From CAYVTV01 sp964563105 (GTDB lineage Bacteria; Bacteroidota; Bacteroidia; Bacteroidales; GCA-2748055): 20,779 nucleotides of DNA. Below the pieces are notes generated by a model. It saw nothing but the letters and a program-made list of their open reading frames with translations, searched no databases and had not been told where the DNA came from. Position numbers and translations under genes: made by a program. Positions 8,081 to 16,244 of this stretch are shown piece by piece. The stretch is from assembly GCA_964563105.1 (NCBI GenBank), contig CAZLXM010000073.1, positions 1 to 20,779 on the forward strand. Direction: 5' to 3'. The first letter of the stretch is position 1. The number at the start of each line of letters is the position of its first letter.

Positions 8081-9601
8081 ATGAGAAATATCTATTTGGC
8101 TTTAAGGGTTATTGTTATATTTATTTTATCAGGAACTTTTTTAGCATCTTGTTCGGTAAATAAAGAAAAAGTACTTGTCAGACAGGCTCATAAGGCTATG
8201 CGAAAAGCTGCGCATTATTTTCGCACAGAGGTTGCATGTAATGGTGGTTATCTTTATAAATACAAGACTGATTTTTCTATGCGGGAAGGAGAAGAGATTG
8301 CTACTCCTACAAGGGCGTGGTTAGAGCCACCAGGTACCCCCGCTGTTGGCATGGCCTTTATGGATGCCTACAATGCCACAGGAGATACGTTTTTTTTAAA
8401 TTGTGCAATCGAAACTGCACATGGATTAGCCTGGGGACAGTTACAATCGGGAGGATGGTCTGAATATATTGATTTTGATCCCTCTGAAAGCAAAAAATGG
8501 CATTACAGGAGGGATGTGGAAAATGGAGATACAATTACCGGCCGCAGAAGGAATCGTTCTACACTCGATGATAATAAAACCCAAAGTGCTTTGCAATTTC
8601 TTATGATGGCAGATCAGGCACTGAATTTTAAAGATAATGAAATTCACCGGGCAGTTTTATATGGTTTAGAGGCACTTGTTAATGTTCAGTATCCAAACGG
8701 AGCATGGCCCCAGGGCTTTAGTGCAGCCCCGGATCCTGAAAAATTTCCTGTTATGAAAGCAAGATATCCCGAATCCTGGTCACGTAAATTTCCAGGCGGG
8801 TCTTATGGTAATTTTTATACATTTAATGATAATACTATTGCAGATGCTATAAAGACAATGATCAAGGCATATAATACTTATGGTGATGGACGATATTTAT
8901 TATCCGCTAAAAAGGGCGGAGATTTTATAATTCTTGCCCAGATGCCTGATCCTCAGCCTGCCTGGGCCCAACAATATAATTTTAATATGGAACCTGTCTG
9001 GGCCCGTCGTTTTGAGCCACCGGCAATTAGCGGAGGGGAGACCTTTGGTGTTATACGAATTTTAATAGATCTTTATCTTGAAACTGGAGAAACCCGGTTT
9101 ATTGAGCCTGTTCCAAAAGCACTGGATTGGATTGAAAGATCGTTACTTCCTGATAACCGCATTGCACGTTTTTATGAGCTTCAGACAAACAGGCCACTTT
9201 ATTTCAATGCACCCAGGCGATATTCAAATCTCCCGGAACCTGCATTCCCTGATCTGGAAGACTATACACTTATTTATGAAGATACGGACCTGCCGAATCA
9301 TTATAGTTTTAAAGGTCCCGGTAAGGAACGGCTCGAAATGATAAAAAAATACTATGAGAGTGCAACTAAAGGAGACAGACATATCATCCTTGATGAACGA
9401 AATAAAGTTCAAACAGTGGATACTGAACGGGTTCGTGAAATAATCAGCAGTTTGGATGATAAGGGGCGTTGGGTTGAACAGGGCCGAATGCAAACAGGTG
9501 ATCCGGATAAGAGATATATAGAAACAGAAATTATTTCCACTGCAACATTTAACAGGAATTTATCTCTGTTATCCTCATTTATTCGGCAAAACAGCAAATA
9601 A
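8081..9601 (+). CDS. PL10-type pectate-lyase-like lipoprotein
   Basis: This 506-residue protein has a lipoprotein signal (L-A-S-C, Cys24). The body resembles the alpha/alpha-toroid pectate lyase family PL10 (Pfam Pec_lyase): 'STLDDNKTQSALQFLMMADQ' at 160-179, 'NVQYPNGAWPQGF' at 201-213 (the YPNGGWPQ signature), 'TFNDNTIADAI' near 250, and 'PAWAQQYNFNMEPVWARRFE' then 'PPAISGGET' near 307-335. PL10 enzymes cleave polygalacturonate by beta-elimination with a catalytic Arg and calcium. The long N-terminal helical part and C-terminal extension differ from the minimal PL10 domain, so this may be a divergent branch with another uronate polymer as substrate. It is the last gene of the plus-strand set; its stop is 7 bp from the stop of the opposing gene. 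Confidence 0.7.
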   Translation: MRNIYLALRVIVIFILSGTFLASCSVNKEKVLVRQAHKAMRKAAHYFRTEVACNGGYLYKYKTDFSMREGEEIATPTRAWLEPPGTPAVGMAFMDAYNATGDTFFLNCAIETAHGLAWGQLQSGGWSEYIDFDPSESKKWHYRRDVENGDTITGRRRNRSTLDDNKTQSALQFLMMADQALNFKDNEIHRAVLYGLEALVNVQYPNGAWPQGFSAAPDPEKFPVMKARYPESWSRKFPGGSYGNFYTFNDNTIADAIKTMIKAYNTYGDGRYLLSAKKGGDFIILAQMPDPQPAWAQQYNFNMEPVWARRFEPPAISGGETFGVIRILIDLYLETGETRFIEPVPKALDWIERSLLPDNRIARFYELQTNRPLYFNAPRRYSNLPEPAFPDLEDYTLIYEDTDLPNHYSFKGPGKERLEMIKKYYESATKGDRHIILDERNKVQTVDTERVREIISSLDDKGRWVEQGRMQTGDPDKRYIETEIISTATFNRNLSLLSSFIRQNSK

Positions 9602-9608
9602 TTTATAC

Positions 9609-11096
9609 TTACAATTTATTTTTTAATTCTGTCAGCATTTCAATAGCAACATCTATCATTTTTTCACCTGATCCGGGCACCAGCCTTGAATTCAGAGCTT
9701 CATAATCACCTTCAATAAATCCTTTTATTGTAGGCAGATAGGCAATATCAGCATTGGCAAGTTCAATAAGCATGGTATTTGCATAAGGTGAACGCTCTTT
9801 AAGGTCAATTCCAAACTGCGTAAAAAGCTCACCAGGAACTGTTACAAATGCAGTTTCTGAATCAAGCTGAAAAACATGTATTTCTACAGGCAATCTCCAT
9901 GGTTCTCCGGATACAACCGGAGGGATTGCCTCATATTTACGCATAAACTCAAGAGGAGGCTGAACTCCCCAAACCGAAAGTTTTAATTTTCTTCTATTTT
10001 CCATGAACGCCCTTTCAGGATATAGAGCTTCATTACTTTCTTTTGACCATTTCAATTCTTCTTCTGTATAATCTTGTAAAGGAAGATGAATAGTTTTTGA
10101 AGATATCTTTAAATCAGGTTTTCTTTTCTTTGCCTGGGGTAGTGCGCTATTAATTGCATCTGCCAGTTTATTTCCAACGAATTCCACATATTCCATTTCT
10201 CTAATTGAAGCTTCACTTTTTTTAGTTACATCTACTGTATTCACATCTCCGCAAGGCCCTAATCCAAAGATAGAAGTAATTTGATTGCCGAATAATTTTT
10301 TCAATCGTTCCTGAAGAAAAAATGGATAATCTGCACTGAAATCTGTTCCCCCGCGAACATAATGGCTTGCAAATACTGTCAGAGAAGCAGTATATGTTTT
10401 ATTTTCCAATTCTCTGAACATCACAAAATGTACCCTGGGATCAACCGGACCGGCGACACTTACAATTTTTGGATTCAAGCGGCCCGGATTAAATAAGACC
10501 CGTCCGTTTGTCATAAGATAACGTCTGTTAAATGAAATACCGGGGGCTTCCCCTATACCTGAAATAATATCCACTTGTTTTAAGTTATCAAAGGCATTAA
10601 TTATTGCCTGAGTCATATTATCAATCAGAAAAGAGAAATAGCTATTTTTATCTTCTTCAGTTAGCCTGCCGGATGATCCCCTGTCAGCAAATTCTTTAAA
10701 ATCATGGACAACACAGGGGCTCGTATGACTATGTGTTGCAGATACAGTAATATGATTAAAAGGAATGCCGGTTGCTTTTGAAGCCCTTTCTCTTACAATT
10801 CTGCTAAGGTCACGGGGAATACCCAATAATTCACAAACAAGAATTGCTCCCTGCGTATCTCCCTGTTTTAATACTAAAGCCCTTGCATTAAGCGGATCCT
10901 TCACTCCCGTACTTATAACAGGAGGATATCCATATCTTGGATATCCAACGGGAGGAGTGATTTCCATAATGGCAGTACCAACTTCCAAAATATTTTTACT
11001 TGAATTTTCACAAGCTGGTGTAATAAACAATGTAAAAAGTAAGAAAATTAAAAAAGATGTTGTGTAAAATGCCGGTAAGCGGTTGATTTTGCCCAT
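9609..11096 (-). CDS. Neutral/alkaline ceramidase-like lipoprotein, paralogue 1
   Basis: A start at 11096 gives a 495-residue protein with a proper lipoprotein signal (MGKINRLPAF, a hydrophobic run, then T-P-A-C with Cys29). An upstream in-frame ATG at 11177 would bury this signal behind 27 extra residues, so I prefer 11096. The body fits the neutral/alkaline non-lysosomal ceramidase N-terminal family: 'EITPPVGYPRYGY' opening, 'SATHSHTSP' (His122, His124), 'FASHYVRGG' (His245), 'VTVPGELFT' (Glu423), 'EGDYEAL' (Tyr465). These correspond by eye to the zinc ligands of Pseudomonas aeruginosa ceramidase. The classical GDVSPN nucleophile block reads GDVNTV here, so Ser is replaced by Asn. Family members hydrolyse an amide bond in ceramide, but the substrate here is unknown. 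It is the last gene of the minus-strand cluster. Confidence 0.82.
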   Translation of the reverse strand: MGKINRLPAFYTTSFLIFLLFTLFITPACENSSKNILEVGTAIMEITPPVGYPRYGYPPVISTGVKDPLNARALVLKQGDTQGAILVCELLGIPRDLSRIVRERASKATGIPFNHITVSATHSHTSPCVVHDFKEFADRGSSGRLTEEDKNSYFSFLIDNMTQAIINAFDNLKQVDIISGIGEAPGISFNRRYLMTNGRVLFNPGRLNPKIVSVAGPVDPRVHFVMFRELENKTYTASLTVFASHYVRGGTDFSADYPFFLQERLKKLFGNQITSIFGLGPCGDVNTVDVTKKSEASIREMEYVEFVGNKLADAINSALPQAKKRKPDLKISSKTIHLPLQDYTEEELKWSKESNEALYPERAFMENRRKLKLSVWGVQPPLEFMRKYEAIPPVVSGEPWRLPVEIHVFQLDSETAFVTVPGELFTQFGIDLKERSPYANTMLIELANADIAYLPTIKGFIEGDYEALNSRLVPGSGEKMIDVAIEMLTELKNKL

Positions 11097-11230
11097 ACTT
11101 TGATAAATTTTAAAAAAAAGAATACACATGACTGGTAAAGATCTGTTTTTCATTTCTTTCTTAATAAATCCAATCATGTGTGATTCATATTTTCGAACAA
11201 ATAGTACAATATTTATATTTTAATTAAATT

Positions 11231-12721
11231 TTACCTGATATTTGAAAATAAGTCAATTATCTTTTTTGCTATCATATTTGATGCTTCAACTTCAACTTTA
11301 TTAGTGCTTAGCCAGGTTTCGTATCCTCCCAGTTTATGCTGTTCAGGTGTGGGCAGATATCCGAAATAACCATTTGCAAGGGAAATTGTAAAAGTAGTTT
11401 TAAAGGGGCTTTTTGCCTTAATTTCAAATCCTGTATCAGTGAAAGTTTCAAAAGGGATTGCAGCAACACCAAGATCTCCGATTGCAAATGTTTGTAAAAG
11501 GACATTGATTTTATCAGGCCATTCAAGTAATTGTAAAACCCTTTCAGCATAAATTTTTTCATGTACGTGATAAGGTTTTTCCGTATCGGGTTTTGCCAGG
11601 ATCATTTTGGACCTTTCAATTAATTGCTGGTCGGGCTTTCTCACCTTTAGCGGAAGTTCTTCTGCTGATGCCTGTAGTTTTACCCAGCTTTGATGTTGAA
11701 TAGTTTTGTATACCCTAAGAATTTCCTGTGCTACATCTTCAGCTACAATACGCATTTTTTCATATGGCGCATATTTTTCAGCTGGCCCTGCATAATTAAC
11801 ATTATTTACATTCCCTGATGTACCATTTGACATTATACCTACGAATGGCGGATATTGCCGGTCAGCATTTAAAAGTTCCTGAATGCGGTCTGCAAATACA
11901 GCAAAATAGTCAGCTGAAATATGTCCGCCTGGAACTCCCCCTACATAATGCAACGAATAATTTGCCAGTAAAGCAATTGGTTTTCCTTCCACAGACTGAA
12001 CAGATATAAATGAAATTTCAGGATCTGGTTTACCTGATGGTTCCAGAAGATTTGGGTTCCCTTTTCCGGGATTCATAACAACCTGATCTTTACCTCCAAA
12101 AGGATTAGGGTTATCACTGCCTGGCTTCATAATCCATCTGCGGACAAATACATGTTGAGGTAAAGAGCCTACACCCCAGCCTATTTTTGCAGGTTCCAGG
12201 TTATTTAATGCAATACGGACTGCATCGGCGATACGACGAATTACGAATTGTTGATATTCATCAAATTCCGGAACATCATACCATGCCCTGCGCTTTTCTC
12301 CTGTTCCCATTGCGCTGGTTGCCGAATGTGTATGTATTGCTGAGATAATAATATTTTTTTTGGGGATGCCGGTTTCTTCCTGGATAATTCTTTTTGCTTC
12401 TTCAGTCAGATCATAGTGTACTCCCAATAAATCGTTTACAACAAATACCAGTTTGGTATCCCCGTCATCCAGGACCAGGCATCTGGCCCTTAATTGATCA
12501 TGAATATGAGTTGCCGGCGGGACCCCCCAACCTCCAATAATGCCCCCGCCCAGATCGGGAGTAATATTAGTGGTTGAAGCACCGGCTTTAAACACTTTAT
12601 CTCCTGCCTGTTGAGATATTCCGGTAAGTGGTTGCACCTGTAAACAGACAATACTAAACAAAAATATAATTTGTACTAAATATTTGTTTAGGTTACTCAG
12701 GTTTTTTTTAATTACATTCAT
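11231..12721 (-). CDS. Secreted neutral/alkaline ceramidase-like protein, paralogue 2
   Basis: This 496-residue protein has a Sec signal (about 1-36, cleavage near G-I-S). It carries the family opening 'TTNITPDLGGGIIGGWG', 'SAIHTHSATS' (His130, His132), 'NYSLHYVGG' (His258), 'AAIPFETFT' (Glu425) and 'LGGYETWL' (Tyr467), so a zinc site of the ceramidase type appears intact. The nucleophile block reads SGNVNNV at 302-308 instead of GDVSPN, lacking both the Asp and the Ser. Its last ~90 residues are about 70% identical by eye to the partial gene at the right window edge, closer than to its immediate neighbours, so duplication was not simply side by side. The downstream paralogue starts 134 bp after its stop, the GH109-like gene ends 112 bp before its start. 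Confidence 0.83.
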   Translation of the reverse strand: MNVIKKNLSNLNKYLVQIIFLFSIVCLQVQPLTGISQQAGDKVFKAGASTTNITPDLGGGIIGGWGVPPATHIHDQLRARCLVLDDGDTKLVFVVNDLLGVHYDLTEEAKRIIQEETGIPKKNIIISAIHTHSATSAMGTGEKRRAWYDVPEFDEYQQFVIRRIADAVRIALNNLEPAKIGWGVGSLPQHVFVRRWIMKPGSDNPNPFGGKDQVVMNPGKGNPNLLEPSGKPDPEISFISVQSVEGKPIALLANYSLHYVGGVPGGHISADYFAVFADRIQELLNADRQYPPFVGIMSNGTSGNVNNVNYAGPAEKYAPYEKMRIVAEDVAQEILRVYKTIQHQSWVKLQASAEELPLKVRKPDQQLIERSKMILAKPDTEKPYHVHEKIYAERVLQLLEWPDKINVLLQTFAIGDLGVAAIPFETFTDTGFEIKAKSPFKTTFTISLANGYFGYLPTPEQHKLGGYETWLSTNKVEVEASNMIAKKIIDLFSNIR

Positions 12722-12777
12722 TTGACAAGGTTTTAATTATTCTACTATAATCTAAATAACAAGTATTTATTGTGTAA

Positions 12778-12800
12778 TGTTTATTTATGTTTAATAAACA
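12778..12800. repeat. 8-bp inverted repeat upstream of ceramidase-like paralogue 2
   Basis: TGTTTATT (12778-12785) and AATAAACA (12793-12800) form a perfect inverted repeat around a 7-bp AT spacer, about 57 bp before the start codon at 12721, in the 112-bp gap after the GH109-like gene. It could be an operator or a weak hairpin. The flanks are AT-rich and chance is not excluded. Confidence 0.3.
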
Positions 12801-12833
12801 AAATATAACAAATCTATACTCTATTTGTAAATC

Positions 12834-14249
12834 TTATGGTATTGGCTTGATACCGGTATTTCCTCCTCCTGCGGACATTTCGATATCAACAGGTTTATTG
12901 GTTTTAAATGCTCCACAAGTATAATCCGGTATTCTGACAGCTTGTGAAGAATTAGCAACAGACCATTCACTTAAAGGAACAACCGAACTCCATGCTGCAG
13001 CATCATATACATCTATGTCAAGAGGAAGCCCGTTTCTTAAGCAATCGATTAAACGCCATTCCATAAGGAAGTCCATTCCTCCGTGTCCTCCAACTTTTTT
13101 GGCCATTTCTCCAACAAGCTTTACAATTTTAGGTGTAAATTTTTCTACAAGTTTTTCCATTTCATTGTCATCAACCCATTCATGGCCGGTTGCAATTTTT
13201 GAAGGCAAAGGATATTTTTGTGACATTGCCTTAGTTCCTATAACCGCCTGGAGTCTTGAATATGGCCTGGGATTGCTGATATTATACTGTAGCATTATTG
13301 TTTTACCATTTACAGTCCTTAAAGTTGAGGTATTAACATTTCCCATGGTCCATTGACCAATATATTTTTCATAATAATTATCAGTTTTTGAAAGCTCATT
13401 TATTTTGGCCCCCATTGTAAAATCATTGGAAGATACAGATAACAGAAAGTCCAGTCTGTCTCCCCGATTGACATTTAGAAGCTGGCAAGCCGGCCCGAGA
13501 CCGTGTGTAGGATAGATATTTCCATTACGATTAATAAACTCTTCTGTCCTCCATGGTTTATTTTTATCAAGATTAATAAGGATCTGATCGTGTATATATC
13601 CGGCATCAACATGAACAACTTCTCCAAAAAATCCTTGTCTTACCATGTTTAAAATAAGTTGCTCAAAAAAGTCGTATGTGCAGTTTTCGAGTAAAGCGCA
13701 ATGTTTCCGGGTTTTTTCCGAAGTTTCTACAAGTTTCCAGGCATTTTCAATCGATTGTATTGCCGGAATTTCTGTGGCAGCATGTTTCCCATTTTCCATG
13801 GAAAATATGCACATTTCGGAATGAAGGTATCTTGGTGTTGCTATATAAATGAGATCAAGTTCGGGGTCCAAGCATAATTCTCTCCATATTTCTTCATTTC
13901 CCGCATATGATTTTGCAGCAGGCATATTCATTTCTTTTAATAATTGCTGGGCCCTCTCAACACGATCCGGGAAAATATCACATAATGCTTTTATTTCAAC
14001 ACCTTCGATAAGGCGCATCCTTCTTACAGAGCCAAGGCCCCTGCTTCCTATCCCTATATAACCTATGCGTACAACATCAAGTTTTGGGGCAGAATATCCG
14101 CTCATATTAAAACGTTGTTTATGGGATGCCGGTGACAAATCAACAATTGGTGAAGTTTTAGGATTGGAACATGAGGAAATTCCTCCTGAAATTAATCCTG
14201 CACCTGTAAGGCTGCCGGTTTTGATAAAATCTCTTCTGGTTGTTTTCAT
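12834..14249 (-). CDS. GH109-type NAD-dependent glycosidase (Gfo/Idh/MocA fold), Tat-exported
   Basis: This 471-residue protein begins with a Tat leader (TTRRDFIK at 3-10; a Cys at 27 in I-S-S-C may also make it a lipoprotein). A Rossmann fold follows: GYIGIGSRGLG at 63-73, with acidic Asp91 after the next strand. The rest matches GH109 landmarks: 'ATPRYLHSEM', 'GKHAATEIPA', 'KHCALLENCTYD' (182-193), 'GYIHDQ' (217-222) and 'GNIYPTHGLGP' with Tyr246 and His249, the catalytic pair region, then 'NRGDRLDFLLSVS'. Known GH109 enzymes are alpha-N-acetylgalactosaminidases that use tightly bound NAD+ by an oxidation-elimination route; Tat export is expected because the cofactor is inserted in the cytoplasm. 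GalNAc specificity is likely but not certain. It lies between ceramidase-like genes, 208 bp after paralogue 3. Confidence 0.88.
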   Translation of the reverse strand: MKTTRRDFIKTGSLTGAGLISGGISSCSNPKTSPIVDLSPASHKQRFNMSGYSAPKLDVVRIGYIGIGSRGLGSVRRMRLIEGVEIKALCDIFPDRVERAQQLLKEMNMPAAKSYAGNEEIWRELCLDPELDLIYIATPRYLHSEMCIFSMENGKHAATEIPAIQSIENAWKLVETSEKTRKHCALLENCTYDFFEQLILNMVRQGFFGEVVHVDAGYIHDQILINLDKNKPWRTEEFINRNGNIYPTHGLGPACQLLNVNRGDRLDFLLSVSSNDFTMGAKINELSKTDNYYEKYIGQWTMGNVNTSTLRTVNGKTIMLQYNISNPRPYSRLQAVIGTKAMSQKYPLPSKIATGHEWVDDNEMEKLVEKFTPKIVKLVGEMAKKVGGHGGMDFLMEWRLIDCLRNGLPLDIDVYDAAAWSSVVPLSEWSVANSSQAVRIPDYTCGAFKTNKPVDIEMSAGGGNTGIKPIP

Positions 14250-14404
14250 CAGAAAATAATTTAGTTATATTATTGTTGTTCACATCGTTCTGATGGAACC
14301 TCCAAATATTTTCATTTTCTTGTTGTGAACGATAGTACATGGAGGTTTCATCAGGAAATAATTGTGTTATGTTATTGTTAATTACGTCGTTCTAATGAAG
14401 CCCT
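14244..14404. repeat. Two imperfect ~58-bp direct repeats, 102 bp apart, upstream of the GH109-like gene
   Basis: The segments 14244-14302 and 14346-14404 match at about three quarters of positions. Both begin TTTCATCAG on the plus strand, so on the coding strand each ends in an AT-rich stretch followed by CTGATGAAA; in the first copy this ATG is the GH109-like start codon (14249). In the second copy the ATG (14351) opens a 23-codon micro-ORF ending at 14280. A further partial unit at 14439-14447 has ATG at 14444 opening a 10-codon micro-ORF (MKPFFNYIQI) ending at 14412. The translation-start region thus seems to have been duplicated. Whether the micro-ORFs are translated is unknown. Confidence 0.6.
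14290..14354. repeat. 15-bp-arm stem-loop in the GH109-like leader (hairpin 1)
   Basis: CTGATGGAACCTCCA (14290-14304) pairs with TGGAGGTTTCATCAG (14340-14354) around a 35-bp loop, with a single non-Watson-Crick position. That position is G-U in plus-strand RNA and C-A in minus-strand RNA. The right arm overlaps the second direct-repeat copy. Confidence 0.6.
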
Positions 14405-14447
14405 CATTTTTTTAAATCTGTATATAATTAAAAAAGGGTTTCATTAG
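14392..14447. repeat. 13-bp-arm stem-loop in the GH109-like leader (hairpin 2)
   Basis: CTAATGAAGCCCT (14392-14404) pairs with AGGGTTTCATTAG (14435-14447) around a 30-bp AT-rich loop, again with one position that is G-U only in plus-strand RNA. It is related to hairpin 1 and differs from it by paired changes. It starts 11 bp downstream of the stop of ceramidase-like paralogue 3, so it could also help end or stabilise that message. Confidence 0.6.
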
Positions 14448-14457
14448 TTAAATATTA

Positions 14458-16050
14458 TTATTTTAATTCTGGTTTAATACTTCCATATTCCCAAGGTTTA
14501 CCATTGAACTCCGGTGCTTTTGGAAATTCCGGGGCTGTTCCCGGTATCAACTGGTTAGCCAGGGTAATACCAGCATTTACTATTTCATCCCCCGCATTAA
14601 TATCAAGATTACTGTAGGAAGTAAGTCTTGTTTCATATCCTCCGCCATTTGGACCAAATGCATCAAGAGTTGGGACATACCCTACACAATCGTTGGCCAG
14701 TTCAACCGGAAATGTATATTTAAAAGGGCTTCCGGCTTTAATATTAAGCCCGAGCTGACAGAAAAATTCAGCAGGATTAGATATGAAAACTGCAGGGCCT
14801 ACCTGAATAGCCTGCACTTCAACTTTAACTGAAGGGGTTTTTTTAATCATTGAATCCAGAAGCACTATTTCTTTTGCGAAAATCCATTCTGTACTCCCGG
14901 ATTTTTCAGGACCTTGTTTTGCAATTTCATAACATTTTTTAACTCTGGCCGGATCAGGCACACGTCTATTAATGTTAATATATGCTACTTTACTTCCAAC
15001 GGGCATTAAATTGCCACGGGGCATACTTAACAGAACTTTTACCGCTTCGGCACCTACCTTTCCTCCTACAAAACGGGTCCATTCTTCACCTGCACGGTTC
15101 TGATAAGGATTAAGATTATCAACCTGTGTTACATCACCACATGCCCCGGGAAGGAAAATAACCACGCAATCATCGCCCATTATACCTCTTATCGTTTGCT
15201 CGAGGTAATAGATCCAGTTAGCTGAAATTCCACCAGGATTAGTAGTACCATGACATGCAAAATTTACTATGCAACCTATGCACTTTCCTTCTTTATCCCA
15301 GGCACCAATCACTCCAACTTCCGGATCAACAGGACCAGCATATCCTATGATATCGGGATTCCCCTGCCTGGGATGAGAGTATGTTAAACCATTTTTCATA
15401 CGAAGGCGCCGGTTGAAAGCAACCTTGTCTTCAATTCCTTTCCCTACACCGAGATCTGCTTCTATCCTTGATTTATCGGCCTTAACGACAACTTCGACAA
15501 GTTGTTTTTCTACTAGTTTTAAATACACAGGATCTGCACATGAAGATTTTTCATAAGCCAATGTTTTAACAAAATCATTTGCATGATCGTATTCGCCGGG
15601 AAGGATCATTCCGGTAGGTCCTGAAGAGTGGGAATGTGATGCACCTATTAATATTGATTCAGGAGCTATGCCGCATCTTGATTGTATTTGTTTTCTGACA
15701 GAATCAACCAATGGCTGACGAATTATTAAAGCATCTATCCCAACAATAGCTACTTTATTATTGTTATCCCCAAAAACTGCAGCCCTGACTTTACAGGGAT
15801 CATGAAATACTCTGTGATAAGATTTTCCATATCCCCCAGGCTGCTCCATTCCTAATTCAGGGGTAATATCAAGCTCCGCAAATCCTGCCCTCATTGCATT
15901 ATCAGGAGCGCTAATTTGTTCCCTTTTCAAATATGCATGATCATTCACAGATTCCCGGGCATGAAAAATTCCGGGCGTTATCATGCCTGCTGTTAAACCT
16001 CCCGATTTTAACAAAAAAGTTCTCCGGGATTCTTTTCTTTTCACGTTCAT
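14458..16050 (-). CDS. Neutral/alkaline ceramidase-like protein, paralogue 3, Tat-exported
   Basis: This 530-residue protein has a Tat leader (ESRRTFLLKSGG at 7-18). The family core shows 'FAELDITPELGMEQPGGYG', 'GASHSHSSGP' (His139, His141), 'NFACHGTTN' (His267), 'ISNPAEFF' (Glu428) and 'GGGYETRL' (Tyr472), so all four zinc-ligand positions appear kept. The nucleophile block is GDVTQV (305-308 GDVT), with Thr where Ser is canonical; Thr could still act as a nucleophile or may only bind substrate. The usual ISADY after the second His region is ISANW here. The C-terminal ~30 residues are Pro-rich and extend beyond the other copies. The Tat leader suggests folding, perhaps metal loading, before export. 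It is separated from the sulfatase gene upstream by 194 bp, in which I see no gene or clear promoter. Confidence 0.82.
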   Translation of the reverse strand: MNVKRKESRRTFLLKSGGLTAGMITPGIFHARESVNDHAYLKREQISAPDNAMRAGFAELDITPELGMEQPGGYGKSYHRVFHDPCKVRAAVFGDNNNKVAIVGIDALIIRQPLVDSVRKQIQSRCGIAPESILIGASHSHSSGPTGMILPGEYDHANDFVKTLAYEKSSCADPVYLKLVEKQLVEVVVKADKSRIEADLGVGKGIEDKVAFNRRLRMKNGLTYSHPRQGNPDIIGYAGPVDPEVGVIGAWDKEGKCIGCIVNFACHGTTNPGGISANWIYYLEQTIRGIMGDDCVVIFLPGACGDVTQVDNLNPYQNRAGEEWTRFVGGKVGAEAVKVLLSMPRGNLMPVGSKVAYININRRVPDPARVKKCYEIAKQGPEKSGSTEWIFAKEIVLLDSMIKKTPSVKVEVQAIQVGPAVFISNPAEFFCQLGLNIKAGSPFKYTFPVELANDCVGYVPTLDAFGPNGGGYETRLTSYSNLDINAGDEIVNAGITLANQLIPGTAPEFPKAPEFNGKPWEYGSIKPELK

Positions 16051-16244
16051 AACATATATACTTTAAGTTACAATATTATAGAAAAACATTTTTAATTGTC
16101 TGCAGATATATAAATTTATTTTTGAAATGGATCTTATTATAATGTTCATTATTTGAATATTTAAAGTTATTGTATTAAAATTCAAAGCATGACTTATTCC
16201 CATACTTTTCAATTTTATGTTATTATTTCTCAGCAACATTCCTG

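Noticed and set aside
9595..9625. Bidirectional terminator between the converging genes
   Set aside because: Only AT pairs (AAATAA with TTATTT) can be formed; too weak to call.
11097..11177. Upstream ATG at 11177 as the start of ceramidase-like paralogue 1
   Set aside because: It would place 27 residues ahead of a complete lipoprotein signal peptide; the start at 11096 gives a normal leader and a length equal to paralogue 2.
13015..13356. 113-codon plus-strand ORF inside the GH109-like gene
   Set aside because: It is antisense to a well conserved coding region and its composition is that of a reversed coding frame.
14158..14340. 60-codon minus-strand ORF overlapping the GH109-like start
   Set aside because: It is out of frame with the Tat leader, low-complexity (Asn-rich), and crosses the repeat region; no support as a gene.
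14244..14447. CRISPR array
   Set aside because: Only two imperfect ~58-bp copies with a spacing of 102 bp, no regular spacers and no cas genes.
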